Shown: positions 19,576-26,634 of the stretch, piece after piece | Layout: every line of letters begins with the position of its first letter | Numbering within the stretch: position 1 is the first letter of the stretch | DNA from: Lachnospiraceae bacterium | GTDB taxonomy: Bacteria; Bacillota; Clostridia; Lachnospirales; Lachnospiraceae | Direction of reading: 5' to 3' | NCBI GenBank assembly: GCA_910575255.1 | Contig: CAJTEM010000018.1 | Span: 42,220 to 106,219 of the forward strand | DNA length: 64,000 bases | The notes under the pieces: generated by a model | The model's input: only the letters and a program-made list of their open reading frames with translations | What the model was told of the DNA's origin: nothing | Databases searched by the model: none | Made by a program: the position numbers and the translations under genes

Positions 19576-20679
19576 TTACTCGGTTATAATCTCGTCAAAC
19601 AATTCGGTTGCCTTTGCTGCCAAGTCCTCGGGAATCGTAACTCCCAGATTCTCTGCTACCTGAGTATTGCCGTAAAAGGACGCTTCCGTAATCACTTCGA
19701 ATTTCATCTCACTGGCCTTTTTCTCTCCTTTTAGCACCTGTGCTGCCATATGTCCGGTCTGTGCTCCCAGGGATACATAGTCCAGCCCCATGGTTGCCAG
19801 ACAGCCGATCTTTACCTGCTCAATCTCGCTTCCGAATACCGGAATGTTCTTCTTGGCTGCCTTATCCAGGATCATCGGCAGTACGCTGACAACCGTATTG
19901 TCGGTTAAGTTATTCAGACAATCCACCTTTTCCAGGAGGTTGTCAGCAGCCAGCGGAATATCCGCGGTTCCGGAAATACCGCTTTCTACAATCTCAAAAC
20001 CGTATTGGGGAGCCGCCGCCTTGTATTCCTCAATGGCAGATACAGAGTTGATCTCACTGGTGCTGTAAAGAATACCGATGGTTTTGGCATCTGGCAGCAG
20101 GGTCCGGATCATCTCCAGCTGCTCCTCCACCGGAAGCTTATCGCTGGTGCCGGTGATTTCTCCTACCGGGGTGCCATCCTCTGTGGCCAGCTCTGCCAGC
20201 ACCGGATCCGTCACCGCCGTGTAGATGACCGGAACATCGGTATCTCTGGCAGCACTGTAAGCGCTCTGCGCAATCGGAGTGGCAATGGCACAGATCATAT
20301 CCACATCCTTTGCCAGGAAGTTGGCCATAATCTGGCTGGAAGTTCCGCCGTCTGTCTGCGCATTCTCATACAGGACAGTCAGATTCTGCCCCTCCACGAT
20401 TCCTTCCTCAGCCAGTCCTTTTAAAAAGCCTTCCCGGCAGTTATCCAGCGAGCCATGCTCCGCAAACTGGCCGATTCCGATGGTATAGCTCTCTTCTGCG
20501 GCCTTCTCATTCTCTGCGGTTTCTTCCTTCTCATTTTCAGACCCGGACTGTGCCGTATTTTCCGCTGCCGTCTCCTGCGAACTCGCTGCCGGAGCTTCCT
20601 GCGCCTTTTCCGAAGCGCATCCGGTCATCATCATCGCTGCCATTACCGCTGCCAAAATCATCTTTCTGCTTTTTTTCAT
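19576..20679 (-). CDS. trpX: ABC transporter substrate-binding lipoprotein, TrpX-like
   Basis: Product of 367 residues from the ATG at 20679 (SD AGAAGGAGG); an ATG 21 bp upstream is inferior. Signal peptide MKKSRKMILAAVMAAMMMTGC ends at a lipid-attachment cysteine, then an acidic Glu/Ala linker to about residue 60. The rest is a DUF534/ABC_sub_bind type I periplasmic-binding fold (YTIGIGQFAEHGSLDNCREGF, ICAIATPIAQSAYSAARDTDVPVIYTAVTDP). Outer-surface binding protein of the tryptophan importer. First gene of the operon, 120 bp after the T-box terminator. Confidence 0.9.
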   Translation of the reverse strand: MKKSRKMILAAVMAAMMMTGCASEKAQEAPAASSQETAAENTAQSGSENEKEETAENEKAAEESYTIGIGQFAEHGSLDNCREGFLKGLAEEGIVEGQNLTVLYENAQTDGGTSSQIMANFLAKDVDMICAIATPIAQSAYSAARDTDVPVIYTAVTDPVLAELATEDGTPVGEITGTSDKLPVEEQLEMIRTLLPDAKTIGILYSTSEINSVSAIEEYKAAAPQYGFEIVESGISGTADIPLAADNLLEKVDCLNNLTDNTVVSVLPMILDKAAKKNIPVFGSEIEQVKIGCLATMGLDYVSLGAQTGHMAAQVLKGEKKASEMKFEVITEASFYGNTQVAENLGVTIPEDLAAKATELFDEIITE

Positions 20680-20812
20680 AATAGCCTCCTTCTTGTCCAT
20701 AAAAATGCCCGTTTTCTGTTTAGTCTGGGTATTTTGGTCATAAAATAAACGCGCATGTGCTTTTTCGGTTTTCTGAGCGGAGTGTCGGTCGGTAAGATGA
20801 TTTTGTATTCAC

Positions 20813-20849
20813 AAAAAAAGTCTCAAATACAGTTTCCTGTATTTGAGAC
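20813..20849 (-). terminator. T-box conditional terminator
   Basis: Perfect inverted repeat GTCTCAAATACAG / CTGTATTTGAGAC with a 4-base GAAA loop (20849-20820 on the minus strand) followed by T7 (20819-20813). The competing antiterminator would use the T-box core just 5' of it. Confidence 0.95.
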
Positions 20850-21090
20850 GAAATATCATCCGCGGTACCACTCAAATTGGCATAAAGCCCCCTTACTCCG
20901 TATACAGTCATATACGCCGCAGGGTAACGGTTGCGGTCTCCGTCAGTTCCTACTCTCCCTTAACCGGATTTCAAAACTGCCCTCAAAAGTCCATTCAGCA
21001 AATTCGTCCTTACCGCAATCCCACCGCCTGCGGCTCTCTGTGATTTTCGAAAGATGCTTACTCCTCTTTTTCAACGGTTTATTTTATTAG
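20813..21090 (-). promoter_or_regulatory. T-box riboswitch, UGG (tryptophan) specifier
   Basis: Minus-strand leader of about 280 nt. It contains the T-box core GAGTGGTACCGCGG (20873-20860), a stem-I region with the AGAGAG bulge segment near 21040, and the specifier-loop context GAATGGACTTTTGAG, in which the codon aligned with other T-boxes is TGG at 20993-20991. It ends in a terminator hairpin. Uncharged tRNA-Trp should stabilise the antiterminator and switch on the downstream ABC importer. The 20680-20812 stretch after the terminator is plain leader and SD. Confidence 0.93.
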
Positions 21091-21095
21091 CACTT

Positions 21096-21124
21096 ATACT
21101 AATCCCTTTTCGCCCTTTTGTCAA
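21096..21124 (-). promoter_or_regulatory. Sigma-A promoter of the trp ABC operon
   Basis: Minus strand consensus TTGACA (21124-21119), 17-bp spacer, TAGTAT (21101-21096), leading directly into the T-box leader. Confidence 0.88.
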
Positions 21125-21189
21125 TATCCCTTTTTATTTTTTTAATATCTTTTTAATATCTCGAATATTCCGGGTTACTGTTCACGGGC

Positions 21190-21542
21190 AACGTCAGTTA
21201 GTTAAGCCGTTCCAAAAGGTACGCCAGGGAAATGGGGAGAGAAGCCATCGGAAAGGGTCTGCTGCTTTTTCCGGTTTCGAGATCAGGAATTCCTGAAATT
21301 TCCGATTTTTGCTCACGATAAAATGCGCCACTGGCGCATTTTCCTGCGCGCTTAGGCGAAAAACGAAACGAAAATCCACAAACTCGCTCCGCTCAGACAG
21401 TGTGAATTTTCGTTTCCACGCAAAACTCAGAAATTCAAGGACTCCTAAATCTCTGCAAAGTCAAAATCCGCAGACCCTTTCCGATGGCTTCTCTCCCCGT
21501 TTCCCTGGCTGTGTTTCGCGATCCCTTAACTTACTGACATTG
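21190..21542. repeat. Long imperfect palindrome, copy 1
   Basis: About 353 bp able to fold as one long hairpin. Outer arms 21190-21206 / 21526-21542 match 15 of 17; main arms 21224-21262 / 21470-21508 match 38 of 39; the apical stem 21365-21380 / 21401-21416 matches 15 of 16. The 20-nt loop 21381-21400 reads AACTCGCTCCGCTCAGACAG. No sensible reading frame crosses it. The same loop, with one change, crowns a second palindrome at 33.6 kb whose arms have different sequence. It lies between the trp promoter and the 3' end of the cupin gene. Confidence 0.85.
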
Positions 21543-21938
21543 GTTCACGGGGTGGGGTTCCGAGAGGTGCGCTCTGGAAAAAGGTTCTTCCTCGTATAAT
21601 ATCAAAGCAATCATTTCTACCGGCTCGTCGCCAAGCGCTTCGATGCTGTGTCCCTGTCCGGCTCTGGTAAATGTCACATCACCGGCAGATACCATTGTCA
21701 GATTCCCATTGTCGTTAAACATCCCATGTCCACTCAGGATATAGTAGGTTTCTGATTCGTTTTCATGGATATGATAGCCCAGAGCTGCTCCCGGATAGAC
21801 TGTCGTATGCGCAAATACCCTGCCCTTATGATAAAGCTCCTCCGGTCCATTCAACAGGCTTCGAACCTTGATGTCTCCCTTTCCTTGAAACGGGCTCGGT
21901 TTTTTCTCCACCATAACTTCTTCTTGTCTTCGAACCAC
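21531..21938 (-). CDS. Small cupin-domain protein
   Basis: Product of 135 residues from a GTG at 21938, chosen because AAAAGGAGG (21952-21944) is ideally placed; the frame to 22073 overlaps the HD gene and lacks an SD. The cupin motif is YHIHENESETYYILSGHG with a second histidine in GQGHSIEAL, so it probably binds a metal. The C-terminal EEEPFSRAHLSEPHPVNQCQ is encoded by palindrome-family DNA and is unlikely to be original. Substrate unknown; possibly a sugar or keto-acid enzyme serving the TRAP transporter's substrate. Confidence 0.8.
   Translation of the reverse strand: MVRRQEEVMVEKKPSPFQGKGDIKVRSLLNGPEELYHKGRVFAHTTVYPGAALGYHIHENESETYYILSGHGMFNDNGNLTMVSAGDVTFTRAGQGHSIEALGDEPVEMIALILYEEEPFSRAHLSEPHPVNQCQ
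21543..21590. repeat. Isolated end of the palindromic repeat family
   Basis: This stretch (TTCACGGGGTGGGG..., then GCGCTCTGGAAAAAGG) matches the left end of copy 2 at 33599-33650 with few differences, but has no partner arm here. It encodes the last residues of the cupin frame. Confidence 0.65.
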
Positions 21939-21990
21939 AAGCGCCTCCTTTTCTGTTGATTCCTCAGACAGCTTGGTCTGCCTTCCTTTT

Positions 21991-22587
21991 CTACAGCTTG
22001 GGAATATCCAGATCCAACAAACTGGCAAGCGAAAACCAGGAACCGTCATCTGCATAATGAACAATAGTTGCATAACCGCTTCTGGTTACAAAACGGCCTT
22101 CAGGAGAATGATTGGCACACACATGTACCACTTCCTCCGGTAACTCTGCTGTCAAAGCAATAAATGCTCCATAAGCCGGATGTCTCACATTTGGAAAACC
22201 AGTATGTTTTTTATCCGCCGACCACCTGGCACGGTTCTCTTTATTGTATTCGTAAGGTTTCCCGATATCATGGCAAACGGCACAGGCCAGCAAAAGCTCC
22301 CGGTCCAGTCCCAGATCCATCTGATAAGCTCTGGATAAATTATCATAAATACTCAATGCATTGTAGACGACGGCATTGATGTGCATGGACTGGTCCCCCA
22401 GTGCACTGGCTTCCGGCATTCCGGATCCCGGCATTTCCTCCACCTTTGTATAGCCATTGATCTGCAAAGAATAGGCCCATGCGTCCAGGATCTTTTCTTT
22501 CAGTTCCCGGTTTTTCATTTCTTTCAGGGATGGAAAGGATATCTCCACTCCCTTGCGGATTTCTTCATTCAGTGAAACAGGAATCAT
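21991..22587 (-). CDS. HD-domain metal-dependent hydrolase
   Basis: Product of 198 residues. Metal-ligand motifs of the HD superfamily are seen: His in QSMHINAVVYNALSIYD, the HD pair in CAVCHDIGKPYEYN, and His in VRHPAYGAFIALTAEL and CANHSPEGR. The enzyme should be a phosphohydrolase or related hydrolase; substrate unknown. It sits 25 bp after the TRAP permease gene and 52 bp before the cupin start on the same strand, so all are likely in one operon and may act on the imported compound. Confidence 0.8.
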   Translation of the reverse strand: MIPVSLNEEIRKGVEISFPSLKEMKNRELKEKILDAWAYSLQINGYTKVEEMPGSGMPEASALGDQSMHINAVVYNALSIYDNLSRAYQMDLGLDRELLLACAVCHDIGKPYEYNKENRARWSADKKHTGFPNVRHPAYGAFIALTAELPEEVVHVCANHSPEGRFVTRSGYATIVHYADDGSWFSLASLLDLDIPKL

Positions 22588-22612
22588 ATCTTCTTCCTCA
22601 ACTTTCTGTTTT

Positions 22613-23878
22613 TTACATCCATAGATTCGGTAAAAATGTTACCAGCGGCGGACAAAACGTCACAATCAAAAGTGCAATCAGATTCATTGCCAGAAACGGA
22701 AGCATCGCACGGGTAATCTCCTCAAAGCTTTTACTACTGACACCAGTCAGCGTAAAGAGTACCATCCCAACCGGCGGAGTCAGCATTCCGATCGTAATAT
22801 TGAGAATCATGATCACGCCGAAATGAAGCGGATCGATGCCCACCGCCGTGATCACCGGCATCAGAATCGGTACCAGGATCACCAGTGCAGACAGGGATTC
22901 CATTAACATTCCTACCAGCAAAAGAAAAATATTAATCGTTATCAGTGCCATATATTGATTCGTAATGACGCTCAGGAATACCTCCGCCAGCTTTTGCGGC
23001 ATCTGTGCAGTAGTAATGATATAACCAAAGGAATTCGCACAGCTCACAATGAACAAAACTCCCATAGTCAATACCACCGAATCATCCAGAATACCCGGAA
23101 TATCCCTGAGCTTTAAATCTCTGGTAAAAAATCCCAGAATGATTGCATAAACCACTGCCACCACTGACGCTTCTGTCGGGGTACAAAGGCCCAAAGTAAT
23201 CCCTCCCAAAATGATTGCAGGTGTCAGCAAGGCCGGAAAGGACTGAATCAAGGAGCGTCCCAATTCCCCTGCCCTGGGAAGCGGCGTCTTTGGATAGTTC
23301 CGTTTTTTACTGATCATGTAGACATAAACCATCAGTGTCAGAGCCATCACCAGACCAGGAAGGATTCCTCCGATAAACATTTTTCCGATGGAAACCCCGC
23401 TGGCCACAGCAAACACAACCGCGGAAATGCTGGGGGGAATGATAGGTCCGATGCAGGAGGAGGCCCCGGTAACTGCCACTGCAAATTCTTCATCATATCC
23501 GGCATCCTTCATAGCCTTAATCTCGATCGCTCCCAGACCTCCGGCATCAGCCACAGCTGATCCGGACATTCCGGCAAAAATAACAGATGCCACAATATTG
23601 GCATGTCCCAGTCCTCCCGGAATCCACCCGACCAGCTTTTCACAAAAGCCAAAGATCCGGTCCGTGACACCGCCGCGGTTCATAATATTTCCTGCCAGAA
23701 TAAAGAAACCCAACGCCAGCAGGGTAAAGGAGCTCGAACCGGCCACTGCCCGGGAAAGCAACATCTGGATACTCTCTCCCTGTACCATGGAATAAATCAT
23801 GGAACTGCAGATCATGCAAAATGCCACTGGCATTTTCATAAGCAAAAAGCCAAAAAACAAAATAAACAACAAGCCCAT
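22613..23878 (-). CDS. dctM: TRAP transporter large permease subunit
   Basis: Product of 421 residues, about 12 hydrophobic segments. Family motifs: LGFFILAGNIMNRGGVTDRIFGFCEKLVGWIPGGLGHANIVASVIFAGMSGSAVADAGGLGAIEIKAM and GPIIPPSISAVVFAVASGVSIGKMF. It is the secondary-transport (Na+-coupled) membrane subunit for small organic acids. It starts 3 bp after the DctQ stop. Confidence 0.95.
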   Translation of the reverse strand: MGLLFILFFGFLLMKMPVAFCMICSSMIYSMVQGESIQMLLSRAVAGSSSFTLLALGFFILAGNIMNRGGVTDRIFGFCEKLVGWIPGGLGHANIVASVIFAGMSGSAVADAGGLGAIEIKAMKDAGYDEEFAVAVTGASSCIGPIIPPSISAVVFAVASGVSIGKMFIGGILPGLVMALTLMVYVYMISKKRNYPKTPLPRAGELGRSLIQSFPALLTPAIILGGITLGLCTPTEASVVAVVYAIILGFFTRDLKLRDIPGILDDSVVLTMGVLFIVSCANSFGYIITTAQMPQKLAEVFLSVITNQYMALITINIFLLLVGMLMESLSALVILVPILMPVITAVGIDPLHFGVIMILNITIGMLTPPVGMVLFTLTGVSSKSFEEITRAMLPFLAMNLIALLIVTFCPPLVTFLPNLWM

Positions 23879-23881
23879 CGG

Positions 23882-24373
23882 CTACCTTCCTCCTTTCCCG
23901 TGACCGGCAATCTCCAGAACAATACGGATCAGCCGTACAGTTACATATGCCATGGCAATCATAAATCCTATGGGAATAAAGACATAAAAGAAACTCTTTT
24001 TCATCCAGGGAATCGTGCCCAAGGCAATATTCTGTTTCGCTGTATACGCGAATCCTATTTGTGTCAGATGGTACAGACAAAACAGCATGACAGAATTGGT
24101 AATCAAGTCAAATATCCGCTGAATTTGTCTGGGAACCCGGTCATACAGCAGAGATAATTCCGTATGCTGGCCTCTGTGAAAGCAGTATCCGATTCCCAGA
24201 AACGCGATCGTCCCCTGCATCATGGTTGTTACCTCATCGGTCCAGATCAACGGCCGGTTAAACAGATACCGCATTGTCACGTGACAGGTAAGGATGGCAA
24301 GCATCACAAACATAATCACGGAAAACACTCGTCTTTCTACCCTCAAAAGCAGCTGTTCGAATTTTTTCAACAT
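23882..24373 (-). CDS. dctQ: TRAP transporter small permease subunit
   Basis: Product of 163 residues with four predicted membrane helices (VIMFVMLAILTCHVTMRYLF, TMMQGTIAFLGIGYCFHRG, ITNSVMLFCLYHLTQIGFAY, FYVFIPIGFMIAMAYVTVRLI). The size, position between dctP and dctM, and the WTDEVTTMMQG segment are typical of DctQ. Confidence 0.93.
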   Translation of the reverse strand: MLKKFEQLLLRVERRVFSVIMFVMLAILTCHVTMRYLFNRPLIWTDEVTTMMQGTIAFLGIGYCFHRGQHTELSLLYDRVPRQIQRIFDLITNSVMLFCLYHLTQIGFAYTAKQNIALGTIPWMKKSFFYVFIPIGFMIAMAYVTVRLIRIVLEIAGHGKGGR

Positions 24374-24428
24374 GGCACCCCTCTTTTCCTTTACGAGTAC
24401 TCTTTATCTGTGAAACTGAATTTTCCGG

Positions 24429-25496
24429 TTATCGGATTGCCTGAATATCCTCATACATCCCTTCCAGCCATTCACCGGAAAACTTTTCATACATCGGTTT
24501 CATCATCTCGGCAAAGGCTGCTTTGTCGGTTTCAACAACCTCTAAATGTTCACTCAATTCTTGGATTGCTACCTGTTCCTCCTCGATGGCACGTTCATTG
24601 TGCTGACTGGCCGCTTCCTCTGCCGCTTCCGTCAGAATTGCCAGCTGCTCTTCACTCACCTTCTGTTTACAGGCATCACTCATAAAGATATTCATCATCT
24701 GATACTGATGGTCGGAAAGATTCAGATAATCCTGTACCTCATAAAACTTCATTGCCAGAATTGACATCGGCGGATTCTCCTGTCCGTCTGCCACCCCCTG
24801 CTGCAAAGCCAGATAGGTCTCATTGTAAGCCACCGGAGTCGGAGTCCCTCCCAATGCTTCTATCGCTGCGATCGGCAGCGGTTCATTGGCCGCACGCATC
24901 TTCAGGCCCTTAAAATCCTCCGGTGTTTTCAAAGGCTTCTTTGAGGTGGTCATCTCACGTGCCCCGTAATACACCGGAGCAAGAATATGCACATGGCAAT
25001 TCTCTGCCAGTCCCTCTTTCAGCTTTTCAAAGCTTTCGCTTTCATAAAATCGAAACAGATGGTCTCTGTCACGGAACATATAAAATGCCTCAATGATAGA
25101 GAATGGCTTGTATCTCTGTGTGTACTGCCCGGTAGAAGCAATATAAAAATCAACATCTCCGGCCGAACAGGCATCCGCCATCTCTGCACTGGTTCCCATG
25201 GTTTCTCCCGGAAACAGATCAATCTGAATCGTTCCCCCGGACTTTTCCGAGACCAGCTTTGAGAAATTCTCCGCCGTTTTGTGGATCAGATGCTCCGGTG
25301 ACTGCGAATGAGCCAGCCGCAAGGTGATCTTTTCTCCTGTTACTGTCTCTGCCCCTGTCTCTGTCAAACCCTCCTGCTTCTCCTCACTTTCTTTTCCAAC
25401 CGTCTCAGGGACAGTCTTTTGGGAACACGCAGCCAATGAAATAACCGTTGTCATCACGGTCGCCATAGCCAGTACCTTCCTGAAATTCTTCTTCAT
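24429..25496 (-). CDS. dctP: TRAP transporter substrate-binding lipoprotein
   Basis: Product of 355 residues from the ATG at 25496 (SD AAAGGAGG); the upstream frame is untranslated leader. Signal peptide MKKNFRKVLAMATVMTTVISLAAC with lipobox LAAC, then DctP/SsuA-like fold: ITLRLAHSQSPEHLIHKTAENFSKLV and LKGLKMRAANEPLPIAAIEALGGTPTPVAYNETYLALQQGVADGQENP, which includes the arginine expected to bind the ligand's carboxylate. Ligand is a small organic acid not identifiable from sequence. Preceded by a promoter overlapping a GntR-type operator. Confidence 0.93.
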   Translation of the reverse strand: MKKNFRKVLAMATVMTTVISLAACSQKTVPETVGKESEEKQEGLTETGAETVTGEKITLRLAHSQSPEHLIHKTAENFSKLVSEKSGGTIQIDLFPGETMGTSAEMADACSAGDVDFYIASTGQYTQRYKPFSIIEAFYMFRDRDHLFRFYESESFEKLKEGLAENCHVHILAPVYYGAREMTTSKKPLKTPEDFKGLKMRAANEPLPIAAIEALGGTPTPVAYNETYLALQQGVADGQENPPMSILAMKFYEVQDYLNLSDHQYQMMNIFMSDACKQKVSEEQLAILTEAAEEAASQHNERAIEEEQVAIQELSEHLEVVETDKAAFAEMMKPMYEKFSGEWLEGMYEDIQAIR

Positions 25497-25510
25497 ATTT
25501 GCCTCCTTTT

Positions 25511-25519
25511 TTGTATACC
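25511..25519 (+). promoter_or_regulatory. Candidate GntR-family operator (downstream copy)
   Basis: TTGTATACC, inverted relative to the copy over the dctP -10 and 25 bp downstream of it, inside the 5' leader. The core GTATAC is palindromic, as FCD-type GntR sites usually are. Confidence 0.55.
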
Positions 25520-25544
25520 ACATGTATTTTTGTAATGTTATTAA

Positions 25545-25573
25545 AGTATACAATAATTCCATTAACATTGCAA
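25545..25573 (-). promoter_or_regulatory. Promoter of the TRAP operon overlapping an operator
   Basis: Minus strand TTGCAA (25573-25568), 17-bp spacer, TATACT (25550-25545). The -10 hexamer is embedded in TTGTATACT (25553-25545), one of three copies of this 8-9 bp motif around the two divergent promoters. Confidence 0.75.
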
Positions 25574-25845
25574 TTCATAATTATTACATAAATAACGATT
25601 ATTTTTTTGTTTATTTTGCACAAAATCATCCCTTCTGTTTTTCATTTTTCCACTATACTCATCCCATTACCGAAAAATATTTTTGCCAGAACTGCTGTTC
25701 CCGATCACAAAACAAGACTTCAAAAAGCGCTGGTTCAAAAATTATCCATCCATGACTTTTGGTATAGAATCATGATCTGACCATAATCTGATTTTTGCTG
25801 AAGAGAGATTCAGCCTCCCATACATCCCCACCTGCATTCTTTCTC

Positions 25846-25885
25846 TTGATTTTTTCCCTTTTATGATATATACTTTTTGTATACT
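25846..25885 (+). promoter_or_regulatory. Promoter and operator of the GntR regulator gene
   Basis: TTGATT (25846-25851), 17-bp spacer, TATACT (25869-25874); then TTGTATACT (25877-25885) at the expected transcript start. This is consistent with autoregulation. The rest of 25574-25845 is AT-rich and shows nothing else I can name. Confidence 0.65.
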
Positions 25886-25923
25886 ACAAGATCTCAATTT
25901 TGCGAATAAGGCTGGTATCCGAT

Positions 25924-26628
25924 ATGAAAACCTCAGGCGTTTCGAACCGAAATCTGAAAAACCATACCTACAATATCCTGAAAGACCGTCTGGTAAACTG
26001 CATCTATCCCCCGGGAATGCTGCTCAATGAAGCCCAGCTTGCTATTGACCTCGAGACGAGCCGCACCCCTGTGCGGGAAGCTATCAGCCGGCTCGAAATG
26101 GAAGGCTTTGTAAAGATCATTCCCAAAAAGGGAATCTATGTGACAGACATCCTTCTTGGCGACGTGATGCAGATTTTTCAGACCCGCATCGAGATTGAAC
26201 CCGTCACACTGCGGCTGGCTGCTCCTCACCTGCCCACAGACGAGCTTCAGATCTTCTGTCAGAAGTTTTCCGAACCGGTTACAGATATCCAAAACAGCTT
26301 CCGGCTTGACACAGCCATGCATTTGTTCATTATCGAACATTGCGGAAACCGGTATCTGATCGACATGATGAGAAGGGTATTTGAAGAAAATACCCGTATT
26401 ATTATTTCCAGTAAACAGAATCAAATTCAGATTCATGATGCGAAACAGGAGCATCTGGAGATTATAAACCAGCTGATTCAAAAAGAATATCAGGAAGCAG
26501 AGAAAACCATGCGGCGTCATATTGAGGCTTGCCGCATGGCTGCACTTGACTTTTTCTATGGATCCCAGGCATATGCACCGGCCCAGGATTGTACTTACAA
26601 AAAAGAATTAGAAAGATTGTTTCATTGA
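25924..26628 (+). CDS. GntR family (FCD domain) transcriptional regulator
   Basis: Product of 234 residues from the ATG at 25924; an upstream TTG frame is unlikely, and the SD (AAGG at 25908) is weak. The N-terminal winged helix is YNILKDRLVNCIYPPGMLLNEAQLAIDLETSRTPVREAISRLEMEGFVKIIPKKGIYV. The C-terminal FCD helical domain binds the effector and keeps metal-ligand-like residues in LDTAMHLFIIEHCGNRYL. Divergent from the TRAP operon, it most likely regulates that operon in response to the imported acid. It converges on recG with a 6-bp gap. Confidence 0.92.
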   Translation: MKTSGVSNRNLKNHTYNILKDRLVNCIYPPGMLLNEAQLAIDLETSRTPVREAISRLEMEGFVKIIPKKGIYVTDILLGDVMQIFQTRIEIEPVTLRLAAPHLPTDELQIFCQKFSEPVTDIQNSFRLDTAMHLFIIEHCGNRYLIDMMRRVFEENTRIIISSKQNQIQIHDAKQEHLEIINQLIQKEYQEAEKTMRRHIEACRMAALDFFYGSQAYAPAQDCTYKKELERLFH

Positions 26629-26634
26629 TGTTTC

